NCBI GenBank assembly: GCA_033439255.1
Contig: CM065889.1
Coordinates: 682,001 to 746,000 of the forward strand
Reading direction: 5' to 3'
From: Hericium rajendrae
Taxonomy: Eukaryota > Basidiomycota > Agaricomycetes > Russulales > Hericiaceae
Length of the DNA: 64,000 nucleotides
Of the stretch, positions 24,961 through 37,498 are shown piece after piece (within the stretch, counting starts at the first letter, position 1; every line of letters starts with the position of its first letter). The position numbers and the translations under genes are program-made. Below the pieces are notes generated by a model. That model searched no databases. It worked only from the letters and a program-made list of their open reading frames with translations, and was not told the origin of the DNA.

Positions 24961-27330
24961 TCACAGAAGGTACCTGAACTCCTTGTTCTGAACATCCGTC
25001 AGGTCTAAAAATGCCTAGCAGAAACAGCTCAGCCGAATCGTCAAGCGCAGCAAGAAACCCACAGACCCTGTCCACGTGTCGTCGCCGCAGCTTCCCGTCC
25101 GCATCTATGTCCTCCATATATACCTCGTCCCACGAGTCTGTCTCTTGCTCTCGATCTCGCCGAGCGTTCTCACGCGCTAGCATCCAACGTGCGAGGAGCA
25201 GAAGCATAGCGGAAGCGAGGCCTGCACCGGAGAAGATGCCCCAAGGCACGCGGTTCCTGTATGGAGTTCAGCCATGTAATGGGACGCGGTGAGTGAAATG
25301 AAGCGCACCGAGGCTGGTATTGGACTCTCCACATGAAGGGCCCGATGGAGTTACCTAACCCAACGCTGGCGAGAACGATAGCATTTGTTGTAGTTCCTTT
25401 GACAGACATAAGTCCTTGACACGATGGAATAGTATAAAAATGTGTAGCTTACGTTTTGTATACCCAGCAGTGACCATACCAACCCACGACAAAAAGATGG
25501 TAAGGCGGGAATAAGCAGACTATGCATTGTACATATGTTAGACAAATGGTCATATCCTCATTCAATACGTATGAGCACGAACTGGAAAGCCAATACGACA
25601 CCAACAATCCACCCTTGTCATGGAAAGGAAGTGCAGACACGAGGATCGAACCCAGAATTCCTGGAACGAAGCACAAAACGGCGACATATATGCGTCCATT
25701 CGGCCAGATGCTCGCGACAGTGATAGAGGTGAGAAGAGCGCAGACTACGATGTACTAGGTGGGAATCTAGGTTTCAAGCAGTGTATATAACATGCCTTGG
25801 ACGACGCCGTCCACACACCCGATGAGCGTCGTGTCGATCGTGTTGAAACCAAATTGATTTACGATAATTTGGCGTTGATTTGTGAGCTACACATGCAAAA
25901 ACATCAACAGACATCCTCCGATGCGACGTGCATACAGAGACGCACCGAGTTCAACAATTGCGTAACGACTGCAAAAGCGCAAATACCCATGTCTTCGGAT
26001 CTGTGAGAGTCTCCACAAACCTACATCCATTATCAGCGTTAGACCTGGTCACCAGAAGATAGAACAACATTGGTACGCACTGCTCTCGCTTCCACACCTT
26101 GTTCTCCACGCCCGTCTGGTTAGTCCGGATGCGGCGCACCGCCGTGGCACGCTCCGTGGGCGTAAGGAACCATGCAGTAGTTGGTGAGTCGGGAAGTAGA
26201 TCCAGAATGCAAGGGCGACGATGAGAGTGAGCACGCCCGTGATCGTTGTGAGCCTAACGTAACAATGGGGTACTTGTATTTGATCGGAGAAGGGATGAAC
26301 ACACCATTGCCATGGCTTAAAACTGCCGGTGTGGATATGAAGGACACCGAAACCCATTAATCCGAGCAACACAGCTGCGACGCCGTTCATCGAACCTACG
26401 GTCCGTTTCGTCAGCACCGCCTCGCTTGCTCACTGCCGCGATATGGAAGACAAAGCAACGCACACCAATACCCAACCCTCTTCACCTGTTCAGCCCTCGT
26501 GTAGAACATGCCCGTGACAAGCAAAAACCAGGTGCGATTGCACCCTGCAAACACCCATGATGATACGCACAACGAGAAGCGCGCCAAAAGAGCGGCAGGC
26601 AGCATGGCATAAAAGCGAAATCGCCCAGACGACTATGTTCGCACTGGGACCAGGCATACTGTAAACCTTAATCCTCGGAGGAGAGGAGGAGCACGCACCA
26701 CATCCACTTCGCCGCGGGAAAGTGCTGTAGTGCCCAGCCTTGCGGATACTGGAACGCGAGATACGCGATGTAAAAACCGTGCCGAGCCAGTTAAATTGCG
26801 TCTGGTCGAGGTGGGCACTCTGTCTGTATTCTGAATCTGTGTTAAATGAATATGCGTAATGTATTGAGAGGCAGACGCACTGGATGCCGAGGACTGCACT
26901 CTGGCCGAGGGTCGTCTTGTCAGCGAAAGTTCATCCTGTGAATTTCATATCAGAAAATGGACTGCATCAGAGATATATTGACGCCTTACAGGTAGAGAGC
27001 TGTTATTGGACAGGTCAGGACCCTTGCTTCATGAATCATGACCCTTTGAAACAGCAGGACGCACTACACATGAGTGGCATCAAATGCCAATCGATCTTCC
27101 TCCTAATATTCGTAAGATATTAATAATTTCCCTCATAATCACAAATACAGAGCTACGCACCTCAGTTTCTCTGTTTCTTCGACATTTAATTCCACTTCGT
27201 TAGCGCCGTCGAAATCCTGCAGAAACAGCGCGGCAACATCAACGGCATGCTTATCAACTTTCACGACAGATCTAGTGCTAGGAGAGCCATCCGTCTTCTC
27301 GTGCATGTCGTCAAAAGCTGAGGAGGACAT
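24961..27330 (-). pseudogene. MFS allantoate/nicotinate permease-type transporter, copy A (decayed)
   Basis: First of three tandem minus-strand copies of an anion:cation symporter of the Dal5/Tna1 type. The leader (MSSSAFDDMHEKTDGSPST), the RRKIDWHLMPLMC junction, WLGT, LAFQYPQGWALQHFPAAKW, GVENKVWKREQ and the last exon FLDLTDVQNKEFRYLL are all present in order. Compared with copy C, the frame is lost at least five times: an extra base before the DKTTLGQSAVLGI segment, a base lost in the T run of the GTVFYIAYL segment, a base lost in the GACEGAI segment, one near YFPDSPTTAW, and changes in the SVWPNGRIYAAVLCFVP segment. This exceeds the slip rate seen in housekeeping genes nearby, so I call it a pseudogene, though some breaks could be consensus errors. 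Confidence 0.75.
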
Positions 27331-27887
27331 CTTGTTAGTCTTCACCAGGCAGAAAGCTGAGAGTAGAGAAGCGCACCCATATATTCATAACGCACGACAC
27401 ACTCCCATAAACCTACTATCTCCAATGCGAAAAGCCATGCTTCTTCGCCTCAGAACAAGACAAGCAAATGACCATGTGCTGATGAACAACGCACTTTCAT
27501 CTTCCTCGCACTCACGCCTCTCAGATCGAAGGAATCAACCAACCACAAGATGCATCTTGTCTTCTGCCCGAGCGTCAAATCTCCGAGTCGGACAACTTGA
27601 TATAGAATGCATACGAATTTAAGTCTACTCGAGCGGATTAATGAAGGGAGTGATGCCGGTGTCTGCGAGCGCCCTTGAGAACGTGATGCTTACGTGCGAT
27701 CGTGAGAAGTGAAAAGACATTAACGCATGCCGACTTGGTGCGGTCGTGATACTGTTTACTCAACAAGTATGCCCTCGGCTGATCCGTGAACTTGAAAGAT
27801 AAGCGAGAGCGTTATCATGACAGAACGACGGTGCGCGTCCGTTGAACGGTGATTATAAATTGGTTTGGCATCTGGAAGATGGGCCCT
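27331..27887. other. Spacer between transporter copies A and B
   Basis: No gene or repeat recognised. It is the promoter side of copy A and the 3' flank of copy B. Confidence 0.45.
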
Positions 27888-30330
27888 CTAAAGCAGGTAC
27901 CGGAATTCGCGGTTTTGGATATCCGTGAGGTCCAAAAATGCCCGTAACACGAATCAGCTCCAGATCCAAGATGACACCCAGACAGAAACTAAACACGACA
28001 TACTCGATCAACATGCATCTTCATGATCCGCCCCTCCGCGTCGAATCACTCGGCATACACCTCATCGTACGCACCGATCCATTCTGCTCAGCCTTGCGGT
28101 CGCGCCGTGCATTCTCGAGTGCCAACATCCAGCGGCCGAGGGGAAGAGTAGAGCGGAGGTAACGTAAATGCTCGAGAAGATGCCCCAGGGTACATGGTTA
28201 CTGATGAATGAAAAAATTAAATAACGGTTGAAGAAATGCAGAAAGGCTGCGCTCAGATGCGCTCACCGAGGGGAATATTGCGTTTTCCACATGAACGATC
28301 CAACAGCGTTTCTGAAGCCATGTGCTGTAAACACGATCGCACTCCTGATTATGCCTCTAAGCCCATTCGACGTAAGATTATATATTGTAGAGGAGCAAGC
28401 CAGTAGAGTTACCATCTCCATCCACGACAGGAAAATCGCGAACGGAGGGAGTCCAAAGACATTTTGAAAATCATAAAGTGAGTCTCCACGTATCCTGCGC
28501 TGTCGGAGAAATGCGCGCTCGAAAGCCAGTATGAGACCAGCAGTCCGCCCTTGATATGGAACGCGAGCGTGGAAACCAGGATATTGCCTGCCAATGCAGG
28601 CACGTAACAGAGCACTGCCGCATATATGCGGCCGTTGGGCCAGACGGTAGCGAGGGTCACCGAAATGAAAATCGCAGCGACTGCATGGTGCATATGCATT
28701 CAATAATCGGCCCAGAGTGACGGAAGCAGTATGATCTCACTTTTGACGAGCCTGTCGACGCAGCCGATGAACATCATGTTGATCACGCTGAATCCAAATT
28801 CATCGACAATAAGCTGGCGCTGATTCGTGAACTATATATGGGTGTTCATCACCGTGGATGCGGGGCATCCATTTCCGAGTGGAGCACGCACCGAGTTGAT
28901 AAGGTTCGTCACAGCTGCAAAGACAGCGAATACCCAAGTCTTCGGGTCCTTGAGCGTTTCGATGAACTGGTCCCGCTTCCAGACCTTGTTCTCCACGCCC
29001 GTGTGCTTGATTTTGATCCGCTGTACCGCGGCCACGCGATCTTCAGAGAGCGAGGAATCACGTCGTGACGACAGAGTTGGGGAGAAGAAACCAGAAAAGG
29101 ACAAAGAACGGACACGATAAGGCTAATGATGCTCGTGATCGTATTAAGCCTACAGGTAAGGTTATGAATAATTTGTGAGTAATGAAAGGTGAAGGAAGGC
29201 AGAAGCAGGGGACGTGCATACCATTGCCAAGGCATGAATCCTCCGGTGTGGTCACGCAAGACACCAAAGGCGAGGAAATCGAGGATGATCACTGCGACGC
29301 CATTCATGAGGTCTGTCAATAAGGCATAGCATCAGCGACTCATTCTACAGTCAAAACCGTGACACAAAGATTACGTACACCAATATCCGACCCTCCTCAT
29401 CTGCTTTGCTCTCGTATAGAACATCGACTTGACAAGTAAGAACCCGGGCGTTATTGCGCCCTCGCATATGCCCATAATCGTACCGCGAAGAGCGCCCCGA
29501 ATGAATGGCATGCGCCGTGGCAAAGCAGCGCGATCGCCCACATGAGGACATTGATACTATGCGCATATAGTCGCTCAGGCTTTATGGGGAACACGGGTGA
29601 CAGAACATACTTGATCCATTTCCCGATAGGGAGGTGTTGGAGAGCAAGATTCTGTGGATATTGAAAGGCGAGGTAGGAGAGGTAAAAAGTTGTCCCGAAC
29701 CAGTTGATTGGTTCTAATTGATGTTCGCGCCTTGCCTGTGTGATCGTCAGAAATGACAGAACAGTAGAATCGGATCGCGCAATTGATCCCAAGCAGGGCA
29801 GTTTGACCCAGTGTTGTCTTAGGGGCGAAGGTCATTCTGTGCCATAAAAAAAGACCCGTCAGAGCAGTTGCATTATCATTGCCGGGGATATCAGGATGAG
29901 CGGCGGATATCAAAGACAGAGCGACATAAATTTAGGATGTCTAGTCGAATCCCGCGCGTAACACAGGGGTACGAACAAGTAGAGTACTGCATGAGCTCGG
30001 CGAGAACGTAAGTACACGCGCAAAGCGGATGAAGCACAGATGTGACTCACTGCACATGAGCGGCTTCAGGTGCCAGTCGATCTTGCGCCTGTAGTCGAAA
30101 TACCAGTCAGCATATGCAGCGCGGCCATAACAGTGATGGAGAGCGAAGTGCCGATGGAAGAACGTGGCTCACCGAGGTCGTGCAGCTTCCTCTGGCTCAG
30201 TAATCCCTCTGCATCTGCGCCCGTAGTCGTGACGAGCACCGCAGCTGCATCTATTGTGCTCTTGTCGAGCACAGGTACGTGCTGTTCGTCTGAGCGTGAG
30301 CCCAAGTCCTTGGCCTTCTGCGATGCATCG
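27888..30330 (-). pseudogene. MFS allantoate/nicotinate permease-type transporter, copy B (decayed)
   Basis: Second tandem copy. Recognisable parts in order: HVPVLDKSTIDAAAVLVTT, RKIDWHLKPLMC, APKTTLGQTALLGI, NWFGTTFYLSYLAFQYPQNL, INVLMWAIALLCHGACHSF, MNGVAVIILDFLAFGVL, RVAAVQRIKIKHTGVENKVW, VWPNGRIYAAVLCYVPALAG, GGLLVSYWLSSA and FLDLTDIQNREFRYLL. Decay is shown by loss of the GT donor after the TALLGI exon (ATTGCG where copy C has GGTGCG), loss of the AG before the final exon (ACGGG against ATAG), a deletion in the VRFIMGACEGAI segment, and a one-base loss in a GGG near the N-terminus. Lost splice sites cannot be explained by homopolymer error, so this copy is very likely dead. Confidence 0.8.
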
Positions 30331-31327
30331 CTACTATTCCGTGAGGGTAGTCAGATCGCGTTATCCGGCGACGGCGAATCGTTTCTGGGTCATCTCAGGT
30401 TGGGAACGTCTGATTAAAGAGAAGACGGCATGGGATACAGAGTCCCGCCGGTGTTTATGGGACAGGGCTGGGAGCCTGAGAAAGAAAGGCGCGCATGCGT
30501 GGATGTCTGCACCTGATAGAGCGATGACTCGCACATTGCTCTGTGGTTCTTCTCTGCTGATCAATGTATGAGCACTCTGTAATTAACCGCACAGCACTTC
30601 GAAAACGACTTACTCTCACACCGAAGCCTGCGTGCGATCCGCGCCAGGAAAGGTGATCGACGAGCTAGAGCGAGCGTCGTCGCCTCGCGAGGCACATCTT
30701 GCTGTGTGCGATTTTCACATTTGCTGCAGACCTTGACTGTGTGAGAAGTCAGCTAGTCATCAGTACAACATCAGCTTCGCGATGTGCAAGGACGTGCAGT
30801 GCCGACTGTTGGCCGACTGGGATTCCGTTCACGTCATTCGTCGATCATCGCATGCGGCCTGCTACCCGGACTCAAACTGATGCAACAAGCGCGCACCATA
30901 ACAAATAAAACGATCAAAGTTGAATGGGGGCAGGAAGGTGAAGATCTCCTCGTCGCCGGCGGCAAACGAGACGCAGCGACTTGAGCGCTTGATGTCAGGA
31001 ACAAACGTCGGAGGCATTGTTTAAGCGCCGATAGCGGAGGCTTACATCAAGCCGCCGGCAGCAAGCCGGCAGAACACATAACCTCCTCACATCTCGCCCG
31101 AAACATTCAGCAAACTCTACTCACGCTGTATTCTATTCAGCTCTTCGTCTTGTGGATTGATGTGCCAAATATTCTGCATGCGTGTTGCTTCAATGCAGCT
31201 AGCATTATCTCTATGGTTTCTTCGTGAAATATGAAATGCTCAGATGCGTTACCAGCTAGATACATTAATTCAGAGATATGCTTTAAGATACTTCTAAAAC
31301 TTCAATTCTCTTGCGAATGCGACCCAA
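30331..31327. other. 1.0 kb spacer between transporter copies B and C
   Basis: No gene recognised. It contains a GC-rich inverted-looking stretch near 31045-31065 (AAGCCGCCGGCAGCAAGCCGGC) of no clear identity. Confidence 0.4.
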
Positions 31328-33831
31328 CTAAAGTGGGTATCTGTATTCACGATTCTGGATATCCGTAAGGTCCAAAAATGCCTATAGCACAAGTCAGCAT
31401 CGAGCCCAAGCCAGCGCTCATGGAGAAAAAAGAACACATACCCGATCAACGTGTGTCTCCACTTTCCGTCCCTCCGCGTCCAATCCCATAATATATACCT
31501 CGTCGCACGCATCGCCTTTCTCCGAACTCTTCATCGCTGCCTCGCGGTCACGCTGTTTGTTCTCCCGTGCAAGCATCCAGCGCGCGAGAAGCAGCAGGAG
31601 AGCGGAGGCGACGCAGACGCCAGAAAAGATGCCCCAGGGTACGTGGTTACTGGTGAATGAAAAATAAGCCAATGGTTTGAGAAGGCGTGGGAGTGGACTT
31701 ACCGAGGAGAATATTTGGCTTTCCACATGAATGGCCCAACGGCATTCCCGAGGCCATAGGCCGCTAGCACGATCGCGTTCGTAGTCGTTCCTTTATGCCA
31801 ATCTGGATAAGAAACTAAATGTCGCAGACAAATGGGTTAAACTCTCACGTTTTGTATGTCCCGCTGTCACCATTCCCACCCATGACAAGAAAATCGTGAA
31901 CGGAGGGAAACCAAAGACTGCCAAAATATTAGTCTCGACGCATACCAACATATTAAATCGGCGTTACGCACTTGAGAGCCAATATGAGACCAGAAGTCCG
32001 CCCTTGATATGGAATGCGAGCGTGGAAACGAGGATGGTGCCTATAAGCGCGGGAACGAAGCAGAGAACTGCGGCGTATATGCGACCGTTGGGCCAGACCG
32101 AGGCAACGGTTACCGCGATAAAAATCGCGGCGACTAAATAAGGTAAGCGCATGCGTAGTCAGTGGTTGGACCAGGGAAAGCGATAAAAGATTTCGCACTT
32201 TCGACAAGCCCATCGACGCAGCCTATCAGCGTCGTGTTGATTACGTTGAAACCAAACTGGTTTACAATGAGCTGACGCTGGTTCGTGAGCTGCAATATAT
32301 GCATGTTTATCAGCATCCGGCGCATTATATACACTTCTGATTAAAGGTGCTTACCGAGTTGAGGAGGTTCGTCACAGCAGCGAACACGGCAAACACCCAT
32401 GTCTTCGGATCCGTGAGTGTTTCGATGAACTGCTCACGTTTCCAGACTTTGTTCTCCACGCCTGCCTGGTTGACTCTGATCCGCTGTACCGCGGCCACGC
32501 GCTCTTCAGGGGTGAGAAACCACGCAGTGGTGACCGAGTCGGGAAAGAAGAACCAGAATAGAACAGTAACGACGAGGGTTAGGAGGCCCGTAATGGTCGT
32601 GAGCCTGCAGATCAAATTGTGGGAGATGATAAACAAAGACACACGGGGATGCGCACCATTGCCAGGGCATGAAATCCCCGGTGCGGATGTGCAGAACACC
32701 AAAACCAAGAAATCCGAGGAAAATAATTGCGACGCCATTCATGAGATCTGTCAACAGAACATGACATCAATCAATGAGTATAGATGTCAGAATTGAGATA
32801 CGCACACCAATACCCAACTCTCCTCGTCTGTTCCGCTCTCGTGTAAAACATAGACGTCACAAGTAAAAATCCGGGAGTAATCGCGCCCTCACAAGCCCCC
32901 ATGATAAATCGGACCGCGAACAGCGCGCCAAACGAATGACACGCGGCATGGCAAAGCAGCGCGATCGCCCACACGAGAACATTAATACTGCATGCATACC
33001 AACATTTGAAGGTGCAGACAATGTGAGAAGGATAGGACAAACCTAATCCATTTTGCGATGGGAAAACGCTGTAGAGCGAGATTCTGCGGGTACTGAAAGG
33101 CAAGATAGGCTAGATAGAATACGGCTCCGAGCCAATTAAACTGGTTCTGGTTCAGGTGCGCGCCTTGCCTGTTCGATCGTCAATCAGCGCGAAATGACAG
33201 GTACTTCGAGGCGGATCGCGCACCTAATCCCGAGTACGGCACTCTGCCCGAGCGTTGTCTTGTCAGCAAATGTCATTCTGCATCACGCGGTACGTTCCGC
33301 CAAAGCAGATGAGTTTCCATTTACAGGAGCATTAGATGAAGGTGAAGGATAGATATGGATGGAAGATTACGGAGAGAGAACCTGATAATCAGAACGGCTG
33401 CCCGGAGCCCGAGAGTGAGACCGAGGTGTACGCACAAATATAATACTGCATGAGGATGGGGATGACATGAGCGAGCGCGCAAGGTCGACGAAGGGGGAAA
33501 GATACGCACTGCACATAAGTGGCATCAAGTGCCAGTCGATCTTGCGCCTGAAGTCAGGGTCGCAGTCAGCACTAACACATGAGGCCGAGGCCTCGCGCGG
33601 ACGGGATCTGCGCTGGAAAATCTCGACGTACCGAAGCCGAGCAGCCTCCTGCGGGTCAATCATTCCCTCCATCCCGGCACCCGCGGTCGCGACGAACACG
33701 GCTGCGGCGTCCACTGTGTTTTTGTCGAGCACGGGTACATGACGGTGCTTTTCATCAGGTCCCGATGCGACATCTACGCCCGAGCCCTTCGCCTTCTCGG
33801 ACACATCGGTGCTCTTCTGCGAGGGCGGCAT
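31328..33831 (-). CDS. MFS transporter, anion:cation symporter family (Dal5/Tna1-like), copy C
   Basis: The apparently whole member of the array. It starts MPPSQKSTDVSEKAKGSGVD. After a short intron come RRKIDWHLMPLMC, DKTTLGQSAVLGIRQGAHL, NQFNWLGAVFYLAYLAFQYP, NVLVWAIALLCHAACHSFGA, FIMGACEGAITPGFLLVTSM, LMNGVAIIFLGFLGFGVLHI, LTLVVTVLFWFFFPDSVTTA, RIRVNQAGVENKVWKREQF, FGFNVINTTLIGCVDGL, VASVWPNGRIYAAVLCFVPA, FHIKGGLLVSYWLSS, and finally FLDLTDIQNREYRYPL. That is two six-helix bundles with about 12 membrane segments, many small exons and good GT-AG sites. Family members import allantoate, ureidosuccinate, nicotinate, pantothenate or similar small anions with protons; the substrate here cannot be told from sequence. 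All joins I checked keep frame. Confidence 0.82.
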
Positions 33832-35349
33832 GGCAAGTTAACGATGCACACAAATTGGCTACGGCCTGCAAGGGAAGGGCAGAACGTATCCGTGGGTGGA
33901 GGTGTCGATGAGAGGACCACGGAACACGCAGAAGCCCTTCGGTGCTTTATAGCATGGCCGGGAGGCTGAGATGAAAGAGAGAACACCGCTGGATCTGATG
34001 CAATGACGGCCGATAACACCAATGCGGGTATCCCTGTCGCTTCTTCGATCAGGAGATTGATGAACTGGAGAACAAAGGCCTGGTCAGTGTGTCAAGAAGT
34101 CAGCATAGTCATGAATGGGTTCCTGATGAATGGCGCTTCCAATTCGACGAATCGCCCGATTCTGTGCTGTCCGGAGCAAGAAAGGTGACCGGCGAGCGGC
34201 GTATCTCCAGAAGGTCGTTCACGGCACCGGTCTGACCTCAGGGCGCTCGCTGCGACTTCGTGTGATATCTGCTGCAAGTCTTGACTGCGTGTGCAGTCTG
34301 CCATCACAACACCGAGACGTAAACACTGCATGTTGGCTGCGACTGAAATGTTTATACGTCAGTCCTCGATCAAACTTAATCAATTTTTGAGCCCAGCGAG
34401 CGCTCGATCTCGATTTCCGTTTGTCCCCGTCCTCGACGCCAACTCTCGCCAACTCCACGTGCGGTAGGTGTGCAATTGGCTATCAGGGCATGCCCTGATA
34501 TTATGCACATTTATCTCTTTTGGTTGAGTACTTGACGAGCTTATGCAGCGACGTGTCAGCCTGTTTCATGGACACTTCTGATTGCAGGGTCCGTGCCACG
34601 ATGCTACTGCGCGTCAATATGGTTCCTCTGGCGTGTCCCCTTAAGCTTATGGACCATTTCGCGAATCTTGTGCTTCACTTGGGATTTCCATCAAATGTAG
34701 ATCAATTCAAGCTCGCCTTTTCCTGCTGAACCTGCAATCCCCATGCGACTCATTTCCCTGCTCTGATACCTATTTGCAATGCTGACGATGCTGAGAACGG
34801 ATGGAAGGTGAGACGTTGCAAATCTTTGCGTACATGTTTCATGCTCACTTCAGCCTTTCATCCCTTGCTATGTTTGTCCGCAGGTCCGAGAACTTCATTG
34901 GCTGGTCTGCGCCATGGCAGGTGCGCCGCCGGACCGAAACGGTATACATGGTCTTTCCATCGTCCGACCTCGGCGGAGCATTGCTATCCATCCGAACCTC
35001 GCTGCCATTCCTGCGCAGGCCATGATTATCGCACCTACAGTCAGATTAGCTCGAAGGGATTTCCGCTCACCCGCTTGAATGGGAGCATTTGAGATTCGCG
35101 ATCAGAGCTAGTTTGCAATATGGTACCTGACAAGACATACCCTTGCGTCATAAGGAAAAATCATAGCCTACCCTGATTTTTTTGAAGTCAAAAATGTTCT
35201 AGTAGATACCGCTGATCAGGGGACAGGACTTGAATTCAAACCAAGGGGGAATTTGCATCAGCAGGATACAGGACGTTGCAAGGACAGCAAAAGACAGGTC
35301 ACAACCATGTTGTGTACGGTCATTAAAAGATGTTGAGATCTTAGATAAT
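33832..35349. other. 1.5 kb accessory intergenic stretch left of the retroelement
   Basis: Upstream of transporter copy C. No gene is recognised; short frames of 60-95 codons have no domains. It contains the perfect 20-bp palindrome described separately. Confidence 0.45.
34481..34500. repeat. Perfect 20-bp palindrome
   Basis: The sequence TATCAGGGCATGCCCTGATA is its own reverse complement over 20 bp with no spacer. It could be a dimeric regulator site or chance; no gene start lies within about 650 bp on the left, and the retroelement begins 850 bp to the right. Confidence 0.6.
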
Positions 35350-35724
35350 TCGTGTTTAGACATGTGTTTACACGAGGCTAATCGACTCGATCTCTCTCTG
35401 CGACGCTTCGCCGCGCATAGTTCATTTGGCCGCCAGCCATCGTTCGCTCGCCGCGCGAGTTCGCTCGCCGCGCGAGATCAGTCTCGCTGACGACGCGGAA
35501 CCTCTGGCGGGAGTGACGCGCTGACTGCGGCTGCCCGCCGTGGTTGGTCAGCGTTGTCTCGGATCCCCCTGCCATGGCAGGGAGGATATAAGAGTCGTGC
35601 GAGGAGGTTTCATACCCCCCAGACTCTTGTTTGTCCTCCCAGGTTCGTGACCTCTCGCTGAGGCCCTGCGCCGCGCGCCCGCTGACGCTTTGTTCTCACA
35701 GACGCAGTCTTGAGATCGTTTTGT
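35350..35724 (+). repeat. A1 repeat of the retroelement
   Basis: 375 bp, matching A2 apart from a 17-bp tandem duplication (unit TTCGCTCGCCGCGCGAG) present only here. It contains a TATA-like GGATATAAGAG, so it may hold the element's promoter. Confidence 0.85.
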
Positions 35725-36466
35725 CATTAATCCCTCTGCCACAGCGTCCGAAACAGCCTCGCCTCTGCCGGACCCCCCTGCGTCTGAACTTCTCAACGAC
35801 GCAGCAATCAAAACCATCGCCGAAAATCCGGAGCTTTTCAAGATTGTCACGCCTATCGATGTCGACAGCTTTGAAGCGCTCCTCGTAAATCACCCGAATC
35901 GCCCTTTCGTTGATTCTGTCATTCGTGGTCTTCGCTACGGCTTCTGGCCGTGTGCTGATGCCGACGCCGACCTTTACCCTGAGACGCGAGCCTTCCAAGA
36001 GCGGGAACACTCGGACGCGGATCTCGCCTTCCTCAAGGCGCAGTGCGAGGAAGAAGAGAAGTTGGGTCGGTTCTCCGCGCCTTTCGGCAAACCCGGAGAC
36101 CCTCTATTGCCTGGTATGTATGAGGTTCCAGTTCACGCGGTCCCCAAGCCGAACTCGGACAAGTTCCGTATGGTGGTTGACCACTCTGCCGGGGAGTTCT
36201 CCTTGAACTCCATGATCCCTCGCGAGGCCGTGCATGTCGACCTGGACAACATACAACACCTCGGGCACAACCTTCTCCTCCGCCGTCAGCAAAACGGCAA
36301 GTCGTCGCATTGGCTCTTCAAGTCCGATGTATCCATGGCCTATCGTCGCCTGCCGTTACATTTTCTTTGGCAGGTCAAACAGATCATCACAGTTGACGGC
36401 GTTCGCTGAGTCGATCGCTGCAATAATTTCGGCGGACGAGCCTCTGGAAAGCTATGGTGCGCTTTC

Positions 36467-37498
36467 ATGAGTCTCGTCCTTTGGATAGCTATACATGAAA
36501 AGGGTATTGATTTCCTTCTCGCCTACATTGATGACTGTTTCTCCGATGATCCCAGTGACCATCTCGTCTATTATTCTCCATACGACGACTTCCTCCCACC
36601 GAAACAAGTTGCTCTACTGCTTCTTTGGGACGAGATCCACCTGCCGCATGATCGACCTAAGCAAGTTTTCGGACCGGACTGCACGATTATTGGACTGGAC
36701 GTCGACCTTGCTTCCATGACTGTCACGCTCTCCGATGACAGGTGCGCGGCGCTTGTCAAAGGTGTTCGTGATTTCGTCTTCAATGCCAACCGCCGTCGCC
36801 AGCCGCTGATCGAGTGGCAGCGCATCCTCGGCTGGATGAACTGGGGCCTCAATGTCGCGCCTCTCCTCCGTCCTGCACTCCAGAGTGCGTATGACAAGAC
36901 CGCAGGCCGTCAAATTTGCAACGCACCAATCTTCCTCAATGCAACCGTCACGCGCGACTTCCTTTGGTTTGCTGACGTGCTCGAAGCATGGGACGGAGTC
37001 CACATTCTCACGGCACGCACATGGGACAGCTTCCAAGCTGATCTCATCGTGTATTGTGATGCTTCGCTGACAGGTGGACTGGGCTTCTGGTCCCCACAGT
37101 ACCATCAGGGATTCATCTCCGAACGTCCCGCACCACCTCGCGACACCAACACCATTTTTTGGTATGAAGCTTTAACCGTCGTGTCTGCCCTTGATTGGGC
37201 TTGCTCACTGCCGCAGCCCCCACGTCGTTTGGCTATCTTCACTGATAGCCTCAATACCGTCCAGATGTTCGACTCCTTGCGCACGGCACCCTCATACAAC
37301 GAGCTTCTATTATTCGCATGTCGTCTGCTTCTGTTGACAGGCATCGACCTTCAAGTCTTTCACGTTGCGGGCGAGCTCAACATCCTTGCCGATGCACTCT
37401 CACGCAACCTTTTCCACGTCGTTCGCCAATATGAGCCAACGTTGGACATACGCCTTTTCGAACCCCCTCGTGTCACGCTGGGGGCGTCGGAATGTTAG
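36467..37498 (+). CDS. Retroelement part: reverse transcriptase end and RNase H
   Basis: An open frame within the Ngaro-like element. It contains the reverse-transcriptase active-site box AYIDDCFS and the RNase H residues in DLIVYCDASLTGGLGFW (Asp), FWYEALTVVSALDWA (Glu) and LAIFTDSLNTVQMF (Asp), followed by the typical NILADALSR. Earlier reverse-transcriptase sequence (EEKLGRFSAPFGKPG, FKSDVSMAYRRLPLH) lies upstream in 36000-36410. The frame overlaps the recombinase frame by a few bases, an arrangement common in this order. Treated as part of a fossil element. Confidence 0.82.
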   Translation: MSLVLWIAIHEKGIDFLLAYIDDCFSDDPSDHLVYYSPYDDFLPPKQVALLLLWDEIHLPHDRPKQVFGPDCTIIGLDVDLASMTVTLSDDRCAALVKGVRDFVFNANRRRQPLIEWQRILGWMNWGLNVAPLLRPALQSAYDKTAGRQICNAPIFLNATVTRDFLWFADVLEAWDGVHILTARTWDSFQADLIVYCDASLTGGLGFWSPQYHQGFISERPAPPRDTNTIFWYEALTVVSALDWACSLPQPPRRLAIFTDSLNTVQMFDSLRTAPSYNELLLFACRLLLLTGIDLQVFHVAGELNILADALSRNLFHVVRQYEPTLDIRLFEPPRVTLGASEC

